Source of the DNA: Acidimicrobiaceae bacterium
GTDB lineage: Bacteria > Actinomycetota > Acidimicrobiia > Acidimicrobiales > RAAP-2
Length of the DNA stretch: 45,976 nt
NCBI GenBank assembly: GCA_003138855.1
Contig: PLHF01000112.1
Coordinates: 28,094 to 74,069, forward strand
Direction of reading: 5' to 3'
Shown in pieces: positions 25,951 to 35,692 of this stretch. Position 1 is the first letter of the stretch, and each line of letters begins with the position of its first letter. The position numbers and the translations under genes are program-made. The notes under the pieces were generated by a model that saw only the letters and a program-made list of their open reading frames with translations, was not told where the DNA came from and made no database searches.

Positions 25951-26084
25951 CGTGCCTTGCCTCCTGTCAACCGTACGGACGACCGTGGGCGAAGCGGTGC
26001 ATTCCCGGCGACGGCACCCCGGACGAGGAGCGCGCCGAGCAGCCCTGACCCAGGAGGGAGCAGTTCAGCCGCCTGGCGTCCGGT

Positions 26085-27064
26085 TCAACCGCTCGAGGTC
26101 GGAGCCGGAGTCCTGGAAGCAGCGGTCGTCGTCGTGGAAAGCGAACCGGAGTCGGAACTGCTGGGATTGTACGGGGTAGCGCCCGCGAAATCGCTGGCCA
26201 TCGTTGTCGTGGTGCCCCGGACCACGGCCGCATGGGTGGTGATGATCCCTATGTTGCGATCGTCGTTCGTGCTGGACGTCACGTAGTTGATGCTCCCCAC
26301 GTACACCGTCTTTCCGTTGACCGAGAGGGCCTTGGCTTGGATGTAGAGCGGAGTCTGGCTGTAGTACAAGTGCACATGTATGCCACCAGCAACCAGGGTA
26401 TCGAACCCATTGACATAGGAAGACGAGTACGTCATCACCATGTCGACGGTGACCCCCTTCGCGGCATCGGCCACGAGAGCCTGCTCGACAGGGGTGCTGT
26501 CCAGCTGCTCGTTCTCGGTGTAGAGCGTGGAGCCGGGCCGGGCAGCACCTATCAGGTTGACCAATCCGGCCTGTGCTCCCGGGGACCAGATCAATTCCGA
26601 GCCTACGGGCACCACGCCCCGGGTGGGCGGAGAACTCGTGTTGTTGAAGTCAGCATCGAACGTGGCCGTGATTCCAGATGCCGTGGCATGGCTGTCGGTG
26701 ATGACAACAGAGTCTCGAAGTGTGGCGCAGTAGCTCGCATCCAAATTGCAGGTCATGACAGCAGCCTTCGTGCCATCGACGACGATCGACTTCTGGTGCC
26801 GTAGCACTCCGGGCCAAGCCCATTTCACCGTGACCCCGCTCGAATTCACTTCGTCATAGGCCGCTTGGTTGACCGCTGCGCGACCTCCACCTGCAGAGTC
26901 GCTGTTGAGAAGGACCCGCACGCCACCCCTCTCTTCGCATCGGCAATGAGGGCGGCATTGGGAGTGGTCGATGCCGTCGTGCCGGCGGTGCTGCATCCGG
27001 CGAGGATGACAGTGAGTCCCACGCCGAAGAGAGCGGCAGCGCTGCGGGGACGGGAAGTGCGCAT
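26085..27064 (-). pseudogene. Phospholipase D-like lipoprotein, split by a 1-nt frameshift
   Basis: From ATG 27064 a lipoprotein signal with a basic start and lipobox LAGCSTAG leads to ALIADAKRG; from about 26930 the sequence continues only in another frame as GVRVLLNSDSAGGG. Adding one G to the GGGG run (CCCC at 26926-26929 on the + strand) joins them into one protein of about 326 aa. The first HKD motif is intact (HQKSIVVDG followed by CNLD). The second is altered: QAKALSVNG in place of HxKxxxxD, followed by the usual VYVGSINY and a TNDDRNIGI end. A Ser/Thr-rich tail follows. Phospholipase-D-like proteins act on phosphodiesters, here probably outside the membrane. The homopolymer position means a sequencing error is as likely as true decay. 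Confidence 0.75.
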
Positions 27065-27272
27065 CGGGTCACCTGCCCTTCTGGAGTGCGCATGACCGGC
27101 CTGCCGGATTGGCGTCCCGCCTGTCTCTCCTCGTCAGGCATCTGCCATTCCTGACTGCTCGAACACTGACCGATGCCGCACGAGCTGTCCAAGTGGGTTC
27201 GGACGGACGGGCTCCCACGACAGCCGCCAAGGGGCAGACTGGCAGCAAGTCGACCCGATTCGGGAGGTGCGC

Positions 27273-27638
27273 ATGCCGTCACAGATCGCCACCCTCAGCA
27301 TCGACGCGGTGGAGCCATTGTCGCTGGCCCGATTCTGGTCGGGGGTACTCGGATGGGAGCACGGGATCGACGACGACGGCGACGTCTGGGTGGAGCCGGC
27401 GGTCGGGCACCCGGACCACGGGGCGGTCCCGCCACTGCTCTTCCTGGCTGTTCCCGAGTCGAAGTCCGTCAAGAACCGGCTCCATCTCGACCTGCGCCCA
27501 GACGATCAGGAGCTCGAGGTCGAGCGCCTCGAAGCGCTCGGGGCCACCCGGGCATCGGTCGGCCAGACCGGGGACGAGGGGTGGGTGGTGCTGGCCGACC
27601 CCGAGGGCAACGAGTTCTGCGTCCTCGCCGCCGGGTAG
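27273..27638 (+). CDS. VOC (glyoxalase/bleomycin-resistance fold) protein
   Basis: A 121-residue vicinal-oxygen-chelate-fold protein with PLSLARFWSGVLGWE near the start, KNRLHLDLRPDD in the middle and the closing WVVLADPEGNEFCVL. His in LHLDL and Glu in GNEFCV fit the usual metal ligands of the C-terminal half. Substrate unknown; such single-domain proteins are often called glyoxalase-like. ATG 27273 has GGGAGG 5 nt upstream; the GTG at 27267 overlaps that site and is rejected. Confidence 0.85.
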   Translation: MPSQIATLSIDAVEPLSLARFWSGVLGWEHGIDDDGDVWVEPAVGHPDHGAVPPLLFLAVPESKSVKNRLHLDLRPDDQELEVERLEALGATRASVGQTGDEGWVVLADPEGNEFCVLAAG

Positions 27639-27657
27639 GGCCGGCGCCGGACCGGCC
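27639..27657. terminator. Hairpin between convergent VOC and SDR genes
   Basis: GGCCGG, 7-nt loop, CCGGCC in the 22-bp gap between two convergent stop codons. Probably bidirectional; no T-tract. Confidence 0.45.
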
Positions 27658-27660
27658 GCC

Positions 27661-28620
27661 CTACGGTCGGTCTGCCGACTCCCGCGATACGGACGCCGCC
27701 TTGGCCTCGGCTGCCTTGGCCTCGGCTGCCTTGGCCTCGGCTGCCTTCCGGTACGCCTCGAGTTGGTCGAGGAGCGGCATGCGCTCCTGCCCCACGGTCG
27801 AGTCCAGCCGCGCCGCGATCTGCTCGGGCGTCCACCGACCGTCCGCGTACACGGCCCGCACCTCGCGGGGCTGGTTCCACACGGCGATCTTCGGGCCGAC
27901 CGAGGTGTAGACCTGCCCGGTCACGTGCCTGGCCTGATCGGACAGGAGGTAGACGACCAACGGCGCCACGTCCTCGGGATCCCCCATCTCCGCCAGCTCC
28001 ATGGGGACATTGGCCGACATGCGGGTGCGGGCAACCGGGGCGACGGCGTTGGCCCTGATGCCGTATCGGTCGAGGCCGGCGGCAGCCGAGCGGACCAGCG
28101 AGACGATGCCCCCCTTGGCCGCTGCATAGTTGGCCTGGGCGACACTGCCGGCGAAGGCGCCGGAGGTGAAGGCGACCAGCGATCCGCCACCCTCCTGCTT
28201 GCGCATGACGGCCGACGCCGCCCGGAAGACGGTGAAGTGGCCCTTGAGGTGGGTCTCGATGACCGCATCCCACTCGTCCTCGGACATGTTGAAGAGCATC
28301 CGCTCCCGCAGGATGCCCGCGATGGCCACCACTCCGTCGATGCGGCCCCAGCGCTCCACGCCGGAGCCGACGATCTTCTCGCCGCCCTCGAGGGTGGTCA
28401 CGCTGTGAGCCGCGGCAACCGCCTCGCCACCGCCGGCCTCGATCTCGCCGACCAAGGCCTCGGCCACCTCGCTGGTGGGGTCTCCGCCGGCCAGCGAGAC
28501 GCCGATGTCGGCAACCACCACCCTGGCCCCCTCCGCCGCCGCGGCCAGCGCCACCGCCCGACCGATGCCGCCGCCGGCACCGGTGATGGCCACGACCTTG
28601 CCCTCAAGAAATCCACTCAT
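27661..28620 (-). CDS. SDR of the peroxisomal-MFE2/17beta-HSD4 type, probable 3-hydroxyacyl-CoA dehydrogenase
   Basis: SDR of 319 residues with ITGAGGGIGRA near the N-terminus, AGILRERMLFNMSEDEWDAVIETHLKG (split here around residue 115), the Tyr-X3-Lys segment ANYAAAKGG, and a longer C-terminal part containing GQVYTSVGPKIAVW. The blocks are those of the dehydrogenase domain of multifunctional enzyme type 2, which oxidises (R)-3-hydroxyacyl-CoA, including sterol side-chain intermediates. The C-terminus ends in a KAAEA repeat tail. ATG 28620 has GGAG upstream. It diverges from the acyl-CoA synthetase across a region holding a KstR-like operator, so both are probably co-regulated. Confidence 0.85.
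   Translation of the reverse strand: MSGFLEGKVVAITGAGGGIGRAVALAAAAEGARVVVADIGVSLAGGDPTSEVAEALVGEIEAGGGEAVAAAHSVTTLEGGEKIVGSGVERWGRIDGVVAIAGILRERMLFNMSEDEWDAVIETHLKGHFTVFRAASAVMRKQEGGGSLVAFTSGAFAGSVAQANYAAAKGGIVSLVRSAAAGLDRYGIRANAVAPVARTRMSANVPMELAEMGDPEDVAPLVVYLLSDQARHVTGQVYTSVGPKIAVWNQPREVRAVYADGRWTPEQIAARLDSTVGQERMPLLDQLEAYRKAAEAKAAEAKAAEAKAASVSRESADRP
27701..27745 (-). repeat. 15-bp tandem repeat, three perfect copies, in SDR C-terminus
   Basis: TTGGCCTCGGCTGCC (+ strand) occurs three times in a row and encodes a repeated Lys-Ala-Ala-Glu-Ala helix near the end of the SDR. Units of 15 bp keep the frame. Confidence 0.95.
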
Positions 28621-28706
28621 TGCATGCTGCTCCTCTGCATCGATTGTCCGCAGGCCCCGCCCGGCAGCGCCGCCGCCCTGCACGGCGGACCGCACCCAGG
28701 TGGCGG

Positions 28707-28736
28707 TTGACCGTATACGAGAACCTGTTCTAGCGT
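28707..28736 (+). promoter_or_regulatory. Promoter of the acyl-CoA synthetase gene overlapping a KstR-like operator
   Basis: TTGACC (28707-28712) and TAGCGT (28731-28736) are separated by 18 bp. The palindrome at 28720-28731 fills the spacer and touches the -10, a position suited to repression. RNA from here would carry a leader of about 170 nt. Confidence 0.45.
28719..28732. promoter_or_regulatory. KstR-like operator 1 (GAGAACCTGTTCTA)
   Basis: Inverted repeat AGAAC-CT-GTTCT, with one mismatch in the next outer pair. The AACNNGTT core is that of the 14-bp operator of the TetR-family sterol regulator KstR (TnnAACnnGTTnnA). It lies between the divergent SDR and synthetase genes. A second copy is at 33919. 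Confidence 0.6.
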
Positions 28737-28914
28737 CCCCACCGGGACGGCGCCACCCCGGTCATCATCCTCGGGGCGGCCGACGCGGGCGACACCGCAG
28801 GCCGTTGACACGACCGGCGCGACGGCCCGAGAGGCCGGGACGTTCCGATCCGGACACCCGGCACGAGCCGGCAAAGCAACCGGCAATGACCGGCGTAGGG
28901 AGAAGCAGGGCATC

Positions 28915-30465
28915 ATGGGCGATCTGGGATTCTGGGCACTGGCACACGAGGATCCGGAGCATCTGGCTCTGGTGGCGCCCGACGGCGCCGAGTACACCGC
29001 CGGCCAACTGCTGGGGCGCGCCAACCAGGTCGTGCACGGCCTCCGTAACCTCAACCTCCGGCCCGGCGACGTGGTGGCCACCCTCCTCCCCAACTGCGTG
29101 GAGATGTTTGAGCTCTATCTGGCCGCCCTGCAGGCCGGGTGGTACCTGGTACCCATCAACCACCACCTGGTCGGCCCGGAGGTGGCCTACATCCTGAAGG
29201 ACTCGGAAGCCAAGGCATTCGTCGCCCACGAGCGGTTCACCGACGTCGCCCTCGAGGCGGCGGAGGAGGCCGAGCTCCCCTCGTCGGTGTGCTTCGCGGT
29301 CGGCGAGATCATCGGCTTCGGCTCCTATGCCACCATGCGGGACAACCAGCCCACCGACGATCCCTCCGACCGCACCGTCGGCGACGTCATGAACTACACC
29401 TCGGGAACCACCGGCAACCCGAAGGGCGTGTTCCGACCGCTCAGCGGGGCCACGCCCGAGGTGATGGCCCTCGGCCTGTCGGGGATCCTGTTCCTCTTCG
29501 GGGTGCAGCCTCGGGAGGACAACGTCCACATCGTGGGCTCTCCGCTCTACCACACCGCCGTCCTGCGGTACTCGGGCGCCTCTGCCCACCTGGGCCACAC
29601 CGTGGTGCTCATGGACAAGTGGATCCCCGAGGAGATGCTCCAGCTCATCGAGAAGTACCGGGTGACCACCTCCCACATGGTGCCCACCCAGTTCCACCGG
29701 CTGCTGGCGATGCCCGAGGAGGTCCGCACCAGGTACGACGTGTCCTCGCTGCAGCACATGATCCACGCGGCAGCGCCGTGCCCGGTGGACGTCAAGTACA
29801 AGATGATCGAATGGTGGGGCAACGCCATCGACGAGTACTACGCAGCCTCCGAGGGCGGCGGCACCCTGGTCACCGCCGAGGAGTGGTTGCTCAAGCCGGG
29901 CACCGTCGGGAAGGCGTGGCCGATCTCCGAGATCGCCATCTTCGACGACGCGGGCAACAGGGTCGAGGAGCCCAACGTGATCGGCACCGTGTACATGTCG
30001 ATGCAGACCGGTGACTTCTCGTACCACAAGGACGAGGAGAAGACGGCCGACAATCGGATCGGCAAGTTCTTCACCGTCGGCGATGTCGGCCTGATCGACG
30101 AGGACGGCTACCTGTTCCTCCGCGACCGCAAGATCGACATGATCATCTCGGGCGGGGCCAATGTCTATCCCGCCGAGATCGAGAGCGCCCTGCTGGGCTT
30201 TCCCAAGGTCGGCGACGTGGCCGTCTTCGGCGTGCCCAACGACGACTGGGGCGAGGAGATCAAAGCGGTCGTCGAGCCGGCCGAGGGAGTCGAGCCCTCC
30301 CCCGAGCTGGCCGAGGAGATCCTCGAGTACTGCGCCACCCGGTTGGCCAAGTTCAAGACGCCCAAGTCGATCGACTTCACCGAGGCCCTTCCCCGGGACC
30401 CCAACGGCAAGCTGTACAAGCGCAAGCTGCGCGACCCCTACTGGGAGGGTCGCTCCAAGATCTGA
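28915..30465 (+). CDS. fadD: Acyl-CoA synthetase (FadD4-like AMP-forming ligase)
   Basis: Adenylate-forming ligase (516 aa) that activates a carboxylic acid to its CoA ester with ATP. Visible: P-loop YTSGTTGNPKG at 161-171, the YYAASEGGGT motif, GDVGLIDEDGYLFLRDRKID, SGGANVYPAEIE, and the C-terminal catalytic Lys499 in NGKLYK. The segment AAPCPVDVKYKMIEWWG recalls mycobacterial FadD4 and related enzymes that accept bulky or sterol-type acids; the true substrate is unknown. AGGG lies 6 nt before ATG 28915. The KstR-like operator upstream ties it to the thiolase operon. It ends at a convergent terminator. Confidence 0.9.
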   Translation: MGDLGFWALAHEDPEHLALVAPDGAEYTAGQLLGRANQVVHGLRNLNLRPGDVVATLLPNCVEMFELYLAALQAGWYLVPINHHLVGPEVAYILKDSEAKAFVAHERFTDVALEAAEEAELPSSVCFAVGEIIGFGSYATMRDNQPTDDPSDRTVGDVMNYTSGTTGNPKGVFRPLSGATPEVMALGLSGILFLFGVQPREDNVHIVGSPLYHTAVLRYSGASAHLGHTVVLMDKWIPEEMLQLIEKYRVTTSHMVPTQFHRLLAMPEEVRTRYDVSSLQHMIHAAAPCPVDVKYKMIEWWGNAIDEYYAASEGGGTLVTAEEWLLKPGTVGKAWPISEIAIFDDAGNRVEEPNVIGTVYMSMQTGDFSYHKDEEKTADNRIGKFFTVGDVGLIDEDGYLFLRDRKIDMIISGGANVYPAEIESALLGFPKVGDVAVFGVPNDDWGEEIKAVVEPAEGVEPSPELAEEILEYCATRLAKFKTPKSIDFTEALPRDPNGKLYKRKLRDPYWEGRSKI

Positions 30466-30472
30466 CCCCGCG

Positions 30473-30498
30473 CCGGCCCGTCGCCGGGGTCGGGCCGG
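30473..30498. terminator. Hairpin between convergent fadD and GNAT genes
   Basis: CCGGCCCG, 10-nt loop, CGGGCCGG in the 36-bp gap between two convergent stop codons. Likely works on both strands. Confidence 0.55.
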
Positions 30499-30501
30499 AC
30501 G

Positions 30502-31068
30502 TCACCGTGTGGTAAGTGATCGCCCCAGTCGGTAGTCGGTGACAACCTGCCCCCCGAACTCCTGGGTTCGCACACCGTCGGTCTGCGCCCATCCCTGTCG
30601 CTCGTAGAAGGCGCGGGCCCGCCGGTTGGTGCCGAGGTACCACAGCGTGGCCTTGGAACAGCCGTCGGCTGCCAGCTGTTCCAACACCCTGTCGTGGAGG
30701 GCTCGGCCCATGCCCAGTCCCCAGGCGTGGGGCGCCAGGTAGAGCATGTAGAGCTCACCGGTGGCGGGCCCGGGATCCTCGTCCCGGCTCGGGCCCGCAT
30801 GGGCGAACCCGGCCACCGCGTCCCCGACCCCGACGACTACCAGATGATCACGGGAGCAGGCGGTGATGGTCGCTTCCCAGTGCCGCGCCCGGCTCTCGAC
30901 CGACAGGCCGGCGAGGAATTCGCCGGGTAGCAAACCCTCATAGGCCGTCTGCCACGAGGCCACGTGGACCGCAGCGATGGCGGGCGCATCGTCGGGCACG
31001 GCCTTCCGCACCTGCACCGGCCCGGGTGGACCGCAGTTCGCCGAGGACTCCTCCACCGACGCCGCCAC
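30502..31068 (-). CDS. GNAT-family N-acetyltransferase
   Basis: A 188-residue GNAT protein. The N-terminal block VRKAVPDDAPAIAAVHVASW and the acetyl-CoA-binding segment LYMLYLAPHAWGLGMGRAL (about 107-125), followed by ATLWYLGTNRRARAFYERQGW, are standard for this fold. The acceptor amine is unknown. It is the last gene of the thiolase operon, 12 bp after the thioesterase stop, but nothing in its sequence links it to acyl-CoA breakdown. The start is uncertain: GTG 31068, 31056, 31017 and 31011 are all in frame, with no clear ribosome site; the longest is given. Confidence 0.85.
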   Translation of the reverse strand: MAASVEESSANCGPPGPVQVRKAVPDDAPAIAAVHVASWQTAYEGLLPGEFLAGLSVESRARHWEATITACSRDHLVVVGVGDAVAGFAHAGPSRDEDPGPATGELYMLYLAPHAWGLGMGRALHDRVLEQLAADGCSKATLWYLGTNRRARAFYERQGWAQTDGVRTQEFGGQVVTDYRLGRSLTTR

Positions 31069-31080
31069 CGCCCCCGGCGC

Positions 31081-31842
31081 TCAGGGAGAAGGAAGCTCGG
31101 CCGGGTCGACCGAGCCCTGGACGTCGGATGCCGCCCCCACCCGGATGGCCTCGGCCCGGATGGCCTCCAGCATGAGCGGGTCGGCGCTGTCGACGTTCCC
31201 CTCGGCGATGGCGAGGAACTGCGACGGCTGGACCTCGATGAACAGCCCATCGGCTTCGGCGGTCAGCAGGTCGCCGTGGTAGATCCCGGCCCAGGTGTGG
31301 ACCTTGCGACCGTCCCGGCCGAGGCACCGGGCCTCGATGCGGAGGCCGGTCCGGAGCGGCGTCGGCTTGCGATACCGCACCTTCAGGGTTCCGGTCATGC
31401 CCGGGTTGCCGGCCACCATGTTGGCCGCTCCCAGCACCTCGTCGAAGGTCTCGGCGATGACGCCCCCGTGGACACAGGTGGGCGGCCCCTCGTAGGCGTA
31501 GTCGAACCAGGCCTCCGCCCGGATCTCGCGGTAGCCTCCGTCGACACCCTCCACGACCCGGACCCGGACAGGCGGGGCGATGGGATTGGCCACGCCCATG
31601 ATCGGGCTCGTCGGGAAGAACTCCTGGGGCTCGCGGGAGATGTCGGGCTGCTGGCGTGGCCGTTTCGGCCCGGCACGGGCGGCGAGGCGCCCGCCGACGG
31701 CCTCGATGGCCTCCGCCGCCTCGATGACGGCGTCGTCGTCGAGCTGGGACGCCACCGCCATGGTGATGATCGGGCGCAGGGCGGCGGCCAATCGACGACG
31801 GGAGTCCTCTCCGGACGGGCCGTGTCCCGGGCGGTCGCTCAC
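31081..31842 (-). CDS. PaaI-type hot-dog thioesterase
   Basis: A 253-residue protein with a single hot-dog domain in its middle (about 90-205): CVHGGVIAETFDEVLGAAN with the HGG motif of PaaI/4HBT thioesterases, then GTLKVRYRKPTPLRTGL. About 60 residues before it form a helical N-terminal extension, and a 40-residue tail follows. It probably hydrolyses acyl-CoA to free CoA when intermediates pile up. GTG 31842 overlaps the hydratase stop as GTGA, so it is coupled to the upstream gene; the open frame before it is antisense-like noise within that gene. Confidence 0.83.
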   Translation of the reverse strand: MSDRPGHGPSGEDSRRRLAAALRPIITMAVASQLDDDAVIEAAEAIEAVGGRLAARAGPKRPRQQPDISREPQEFFPTSPIMGVANPIAPPVRVRVVEGVDGGYREIRAEAWFDYAYEGPPTCVHGGVIAETFDEVLGAANMVAGNPGMTGTLKVRYRKPTPLRTGLRIEARCLGRDGRKVHTWAGIYHGDLLTAEADGLFIEVQPSQFLAIAEGNVDSADPLMLEAIRAEAIRVGAASDVQGSVDPAELPSP

Positions 31843-32633
31843 CGGCGTTTGAACTCCGCGGGCCGCTTCTCGGCGAAGGCCTTCTGGCCCTCCTTGGCGT
31901 CCTCGGTGGCAAAGATCGGCCAACCGAGCTCGAGCTCGATCTTGAGGGCCTCCTCCTCGGGAATGCCCTCGGTGGCCTTGACCGAGGCCTTGATGGCCTC
32001 CACGGCGAGCGGTCCGTTGGCCCCGATCACCTCGGCGATCTCCAGCGCCGACTCGAGCGCGGTCCCGTCGGGCACGACCCGGCCGATGAGCCCGATCTCC
32101 ATGGCCTCCTGGGCGGACACCTCCCGGGCCGTGAGCAACAGGTCCATGGCCACGGTGAAAGGGATCTGGCGCCGGAGTCGCACCGTCGAGCCGCCCAACG
32201 GGAAGAGACCGCGCCGGGCCTCGAAGACGCCGAACTTGGCACCCTCGCCGGCCACTCGGATGTCGGTGGCCTGGAGGATCTCCGTGCCGCCGGCCACCGC
32301 CCATCCCTCCACCGCAGCGATGAGCGGCTTCTTCAGCGAGTAGTGGCGGAGCAGGGCCCTCCAGTGGAGATCGGGGTCCTCGGCCATTCGCTGCTGGACC
32401 GACTCCATGCCGGGCCCGGACATCGACTTCAGGTCCATGCCGGCACAGAAGGTACCGCCGGCCCCGGTGAGGATGGCGCACCGGATGTCATCGTTGGAGT
32501 CGATCTCCACCCAGGCGTCGGCCATGCCGACCAGCATGGGCCCGGAGAGCGCGTTCTTCGCCTCGGGGCGGTTCATGGTCACGACCGCGGTCGAGCCGAA
32601 GCGCTCATAGGTCAGGTGTTCGGTTCCGGTCAC
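31839..32633 (-). CDS. echA19: Enoyl-CoA hydratase, EchA19-like
   Basis: Crotonase-fold hydratase (264 aa). Both catalytic glutamates are present: Glu118 in AGGTEILQATDI and Glu138 in GVFEARRGLFP. The segments ALSGPMLVGM, GLFPLGGSTVRLRRQIP, AMEIGLIGRVVPDGTAL and the ending KAFAEKRPAEFKRR agree closely with what I recall of mycobacterial EchA19, which hydrates the sterol side-chain enoyl-CoA. It adds water to a 2-enoyl-CoA ahead of the SDR and the thiolase. GTG 32633 has GGAG 4 nt upstream. It lies 27 bp after the thiolase stop. Exact sterol substrate is inference. Confidence 0.88.
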   Translation of the reverse strand: MTGTEHLTYERFGSTAVVTMNRPEAKNALSGPMLVGMADAWVEIDSNDDIRCAILTGAGGTFCAGMDLKSMSGPGMESVQQRMAEDPDLHWRALLRHYSLKKPLIAAVEGWAVAGGTEILQATDIRVAGEGAKFGVFEARRGLFPLGGSTVRLRRQIPFTVAMDLLLTAREVSAQEAMEIGLIGRVVPDGTALESALEIAEVIGANGPLAVEAIKASVKATEGIPEEEALKIELELGWPIFATEDAKEGQKAFAEKRPAEFKRR

Positions 32634-32660
32634 TGTGCTCCTTCCTCCGGGACGGACCGG

Positions 32661-33932
<1,272 letters not shown>

Positions 33933-33996
33933 GTGGCCACCCCTCCCGAGGGAGCCCGGAGGCCCCGCCAGGCAGCCCTGGGGGCGGTCGCCGGCG

Positions 33997-34293
33997 CTAC
34001 GGGGCGTCGCCGGCCCAGTCGACCGACACGGCTCCGATCTGGTCCGGGTGGTCCTTCATCCATCGGCGGGCGAATGGGCACAGGGGGACGACGACCAGCC
34101 CGTCACGGGCGGCCCGATCGACCGCTGTCCGTACCAGGTGCCCCCCGAGGCCCCGGCCGCCCAGCGGAGCGGGGACAGCGGTGTGCACGATCACCATCCG
34201 GTCGCCCTCGACCTCGTAGACCAGCTCTGCCACCTGGCCGTCGACGGTCGCCTCGAGGCGGCCCTCGGCGGGACTGTCCACCACTTCGCTCAT
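33997..34293 (-). CDS. Small GNAT-like N-acetyltransferase (YidJ/COG2388 type)
   Basis: A 98-residue protein of the short acetyltransferase-like type. It starts with a region like EATVDGQVAELVYEV, then VIVHTAVPAPLGGRGLGGHLVRTAVDRAARDGL with the GxGxG-like loop that binds acetyl-CoA, and ends with LCPFARRWMKDHPD, a hallmark of this subgroup. Its substrate is unknown. ATG 34293 has GGGGGAG upstream at about 11 nt. The thiolase operator lies just beyond its stop codon. Confidence 0.85.
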   Translation of the reverse strand: MSEVVDSPAEGRLEATVDGQVAELVYEVEGDRMVIVHTAVPAPLGGRGLGGHLVRTAVDRAARDGLVVVPLCPFARRWMKDHPDQIGAVSVDWAGDAP

Positions 34294-34450
34294 CAGGCGC
34301 TCACTCCCCCGGGACCACCGAGCCGGCTGTCCCGTCGAGACGGATCTCCCCGGTCAACCGCTGCCACCTGCCGGCCATTCCCGATGGTTGCGGCATCTCC
34401 CCGCCCACCGGGCCGGTTGCGGTCGACGGCACGGCCCACGGGGCAGCACA

Positions 34451-35692
34451 ATGAAGGCAATGAGTCAGCCCCGCTCCAGCGCCAGAGACCTCACCGTGAT
34501 CGCCGTGCCCTTCTACTTCGGGAGCATGGCGGTCGAGTACGTCCTGCTGCGCCGACGGGCGGGCCAACGGGGGCCCACCGCCGCCGACTACGAGCGGCGG
34601 GACACGGTGGCCAGCCTGACCATGGGTGTCGGCAGCCTGGTGGCGCCCCTGGTCGTCCCCCACCTGCTGCGCCCGATCACCCCGGGCCGGGGTCGATTCG
34701 GCAAGGCGTTCGTCACCGCGGTCGTCGGAGCAGCCGCCGTGACCACCGCGGCCGACATCGTGGCCCGGCGGGCCGCCGGATCCCACAGGGGGGCCGAGCC
34801 GGTCGCCGTCGAGCCGCCTCAGTCCGCCGATGGCGCCGGAGGCAGGGAGCTCGCCCCGGTCGGCCCCGGTCGGCGGCGCGCGGCAGCGGCCCGGGCCCGC
34901 CGGATCGCCTCGGTCGGCGGAGTGGCGACCATCGCCATGGGAGGGGTGGCCGTGGCGGCCACCTGGGCCTCACGCACGACACCCCAGCGGATCTGGCGGC
35001 ACCGGCTCCTGCCCGAGCTGCGAACGGGTCCCGTGGCGCTGGCGCTGGCCGTCGTGGGATGGGACTTCATCTACTACTGGAACCACCGGTTCATGCACGA
35101 GAGCCGGTACATGTGGGCGGTCCACGTCGTCCACCACTCCAGCGAGCGCTACAACCTCTCGACCGCCTTGCGCCAGCCGGTCGCCGATGCCCTCGGGACC
35201 TCCGTGCCCTACGGCGCACTGTGCCTGGTCGGTATCTCACCCGAGCTGGTTGCCACCGCCCGGGGGGTGAACCTCCTCTACCAGTTCTGGATCCACACCG
35301 AGGCGATCGGCCGGCTGGGTCCTTCCGAAGAGGTGCTCAACACCCCCTCCCACCACCGCGTGCACCACGGGTCCGACTCGCAGTACCTCGACCGCAACCA
35401 CGGAAGCATCCTGATCGTGTGGGACCGGCTGTTCGGCACGTTCGAGCGTGAAGACCAACGCGTCGTGTACGGCCTCACCAAGAACATCGACACGTTCAAC
35501 CCGGTGCGGATCGCAACCCACGAGTACGCCGACATGCTGCACGACGTGGCCCGGTCGACCGGCTGGAGCGAGCGCCTCTCCTACGTGTTGCGGGGTCCCG
35601 GGTGGGCAACCCGGCACCGTGCCGAAACGGCCGTCGGGTCGCCGGCCGTCGCCGGAGTGGAACCGACGGATGCCCCTGTTCTCAGCTCATGA
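34451..35692 (+). CDS. Fatty acid hydroxylase/sterol desaturase family membrane protein
   Basis: Integral membrane di-iron enzyme (413 aa). Transmembrane segments are near the start and at about 45-60, 85-105 and 150-175, separated by an Arg/Pro/Gly-rich loop (about 108-150) that looks inserted. The His clusters are HRFMH, HVVHHS and HHRVHH, as in the fatty acid hydroxylase superfamily, which uses O2 to hydroxylate or desaturate lipids or sterols. Blocks WDFIYYWNHRFMHES and STALRQP are typical. ATG 34451 is taken; ATG 34460 is possible. Its stop overlaps the next gene as ATGA. Confidence 0.88.
   Translation: MKAMSQPRSSARDLTVIAVPFYFGSMAVEYVLLRRRAGQRGPTAADYERRDTVASLTMGVGSLVAPLVVPHLLRPITPGRGRFGKAFVTAVVGAAAVTTAADIVARRAAGSHRGAEPVAVEPPQSADGAGGRELAPVGPGRRRAAAARARRIASVGGVATIAMGGVAVAATWASRTTPQRIWRHRLLPELRTGPVALALAVVGWDFIYYWNHRFMHESRYMWAVHVVHHSSERYNLSTALRQPVADALGTSVPYGALCLVGISPELVATARGVNLLYQFWIHTEAIGRLGPSEEVLNTPSHHRVHHGSDSQYLDRNHGSILIVWDRLFGTFEREDQRVVYGLTKNIDTFNPVRIATHEYADMLHDVARSTGWSERLSYVLRGPGWATRHRAETAVGSPAVAGVEPTDAPVLSS

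Noticed and set aside
27109-28710. Forward open frame of 533 codons over the VOC and SDR genes
   Set aside because: Overlaps a VOC gene in another frame and lies antisense to a clear SDR.
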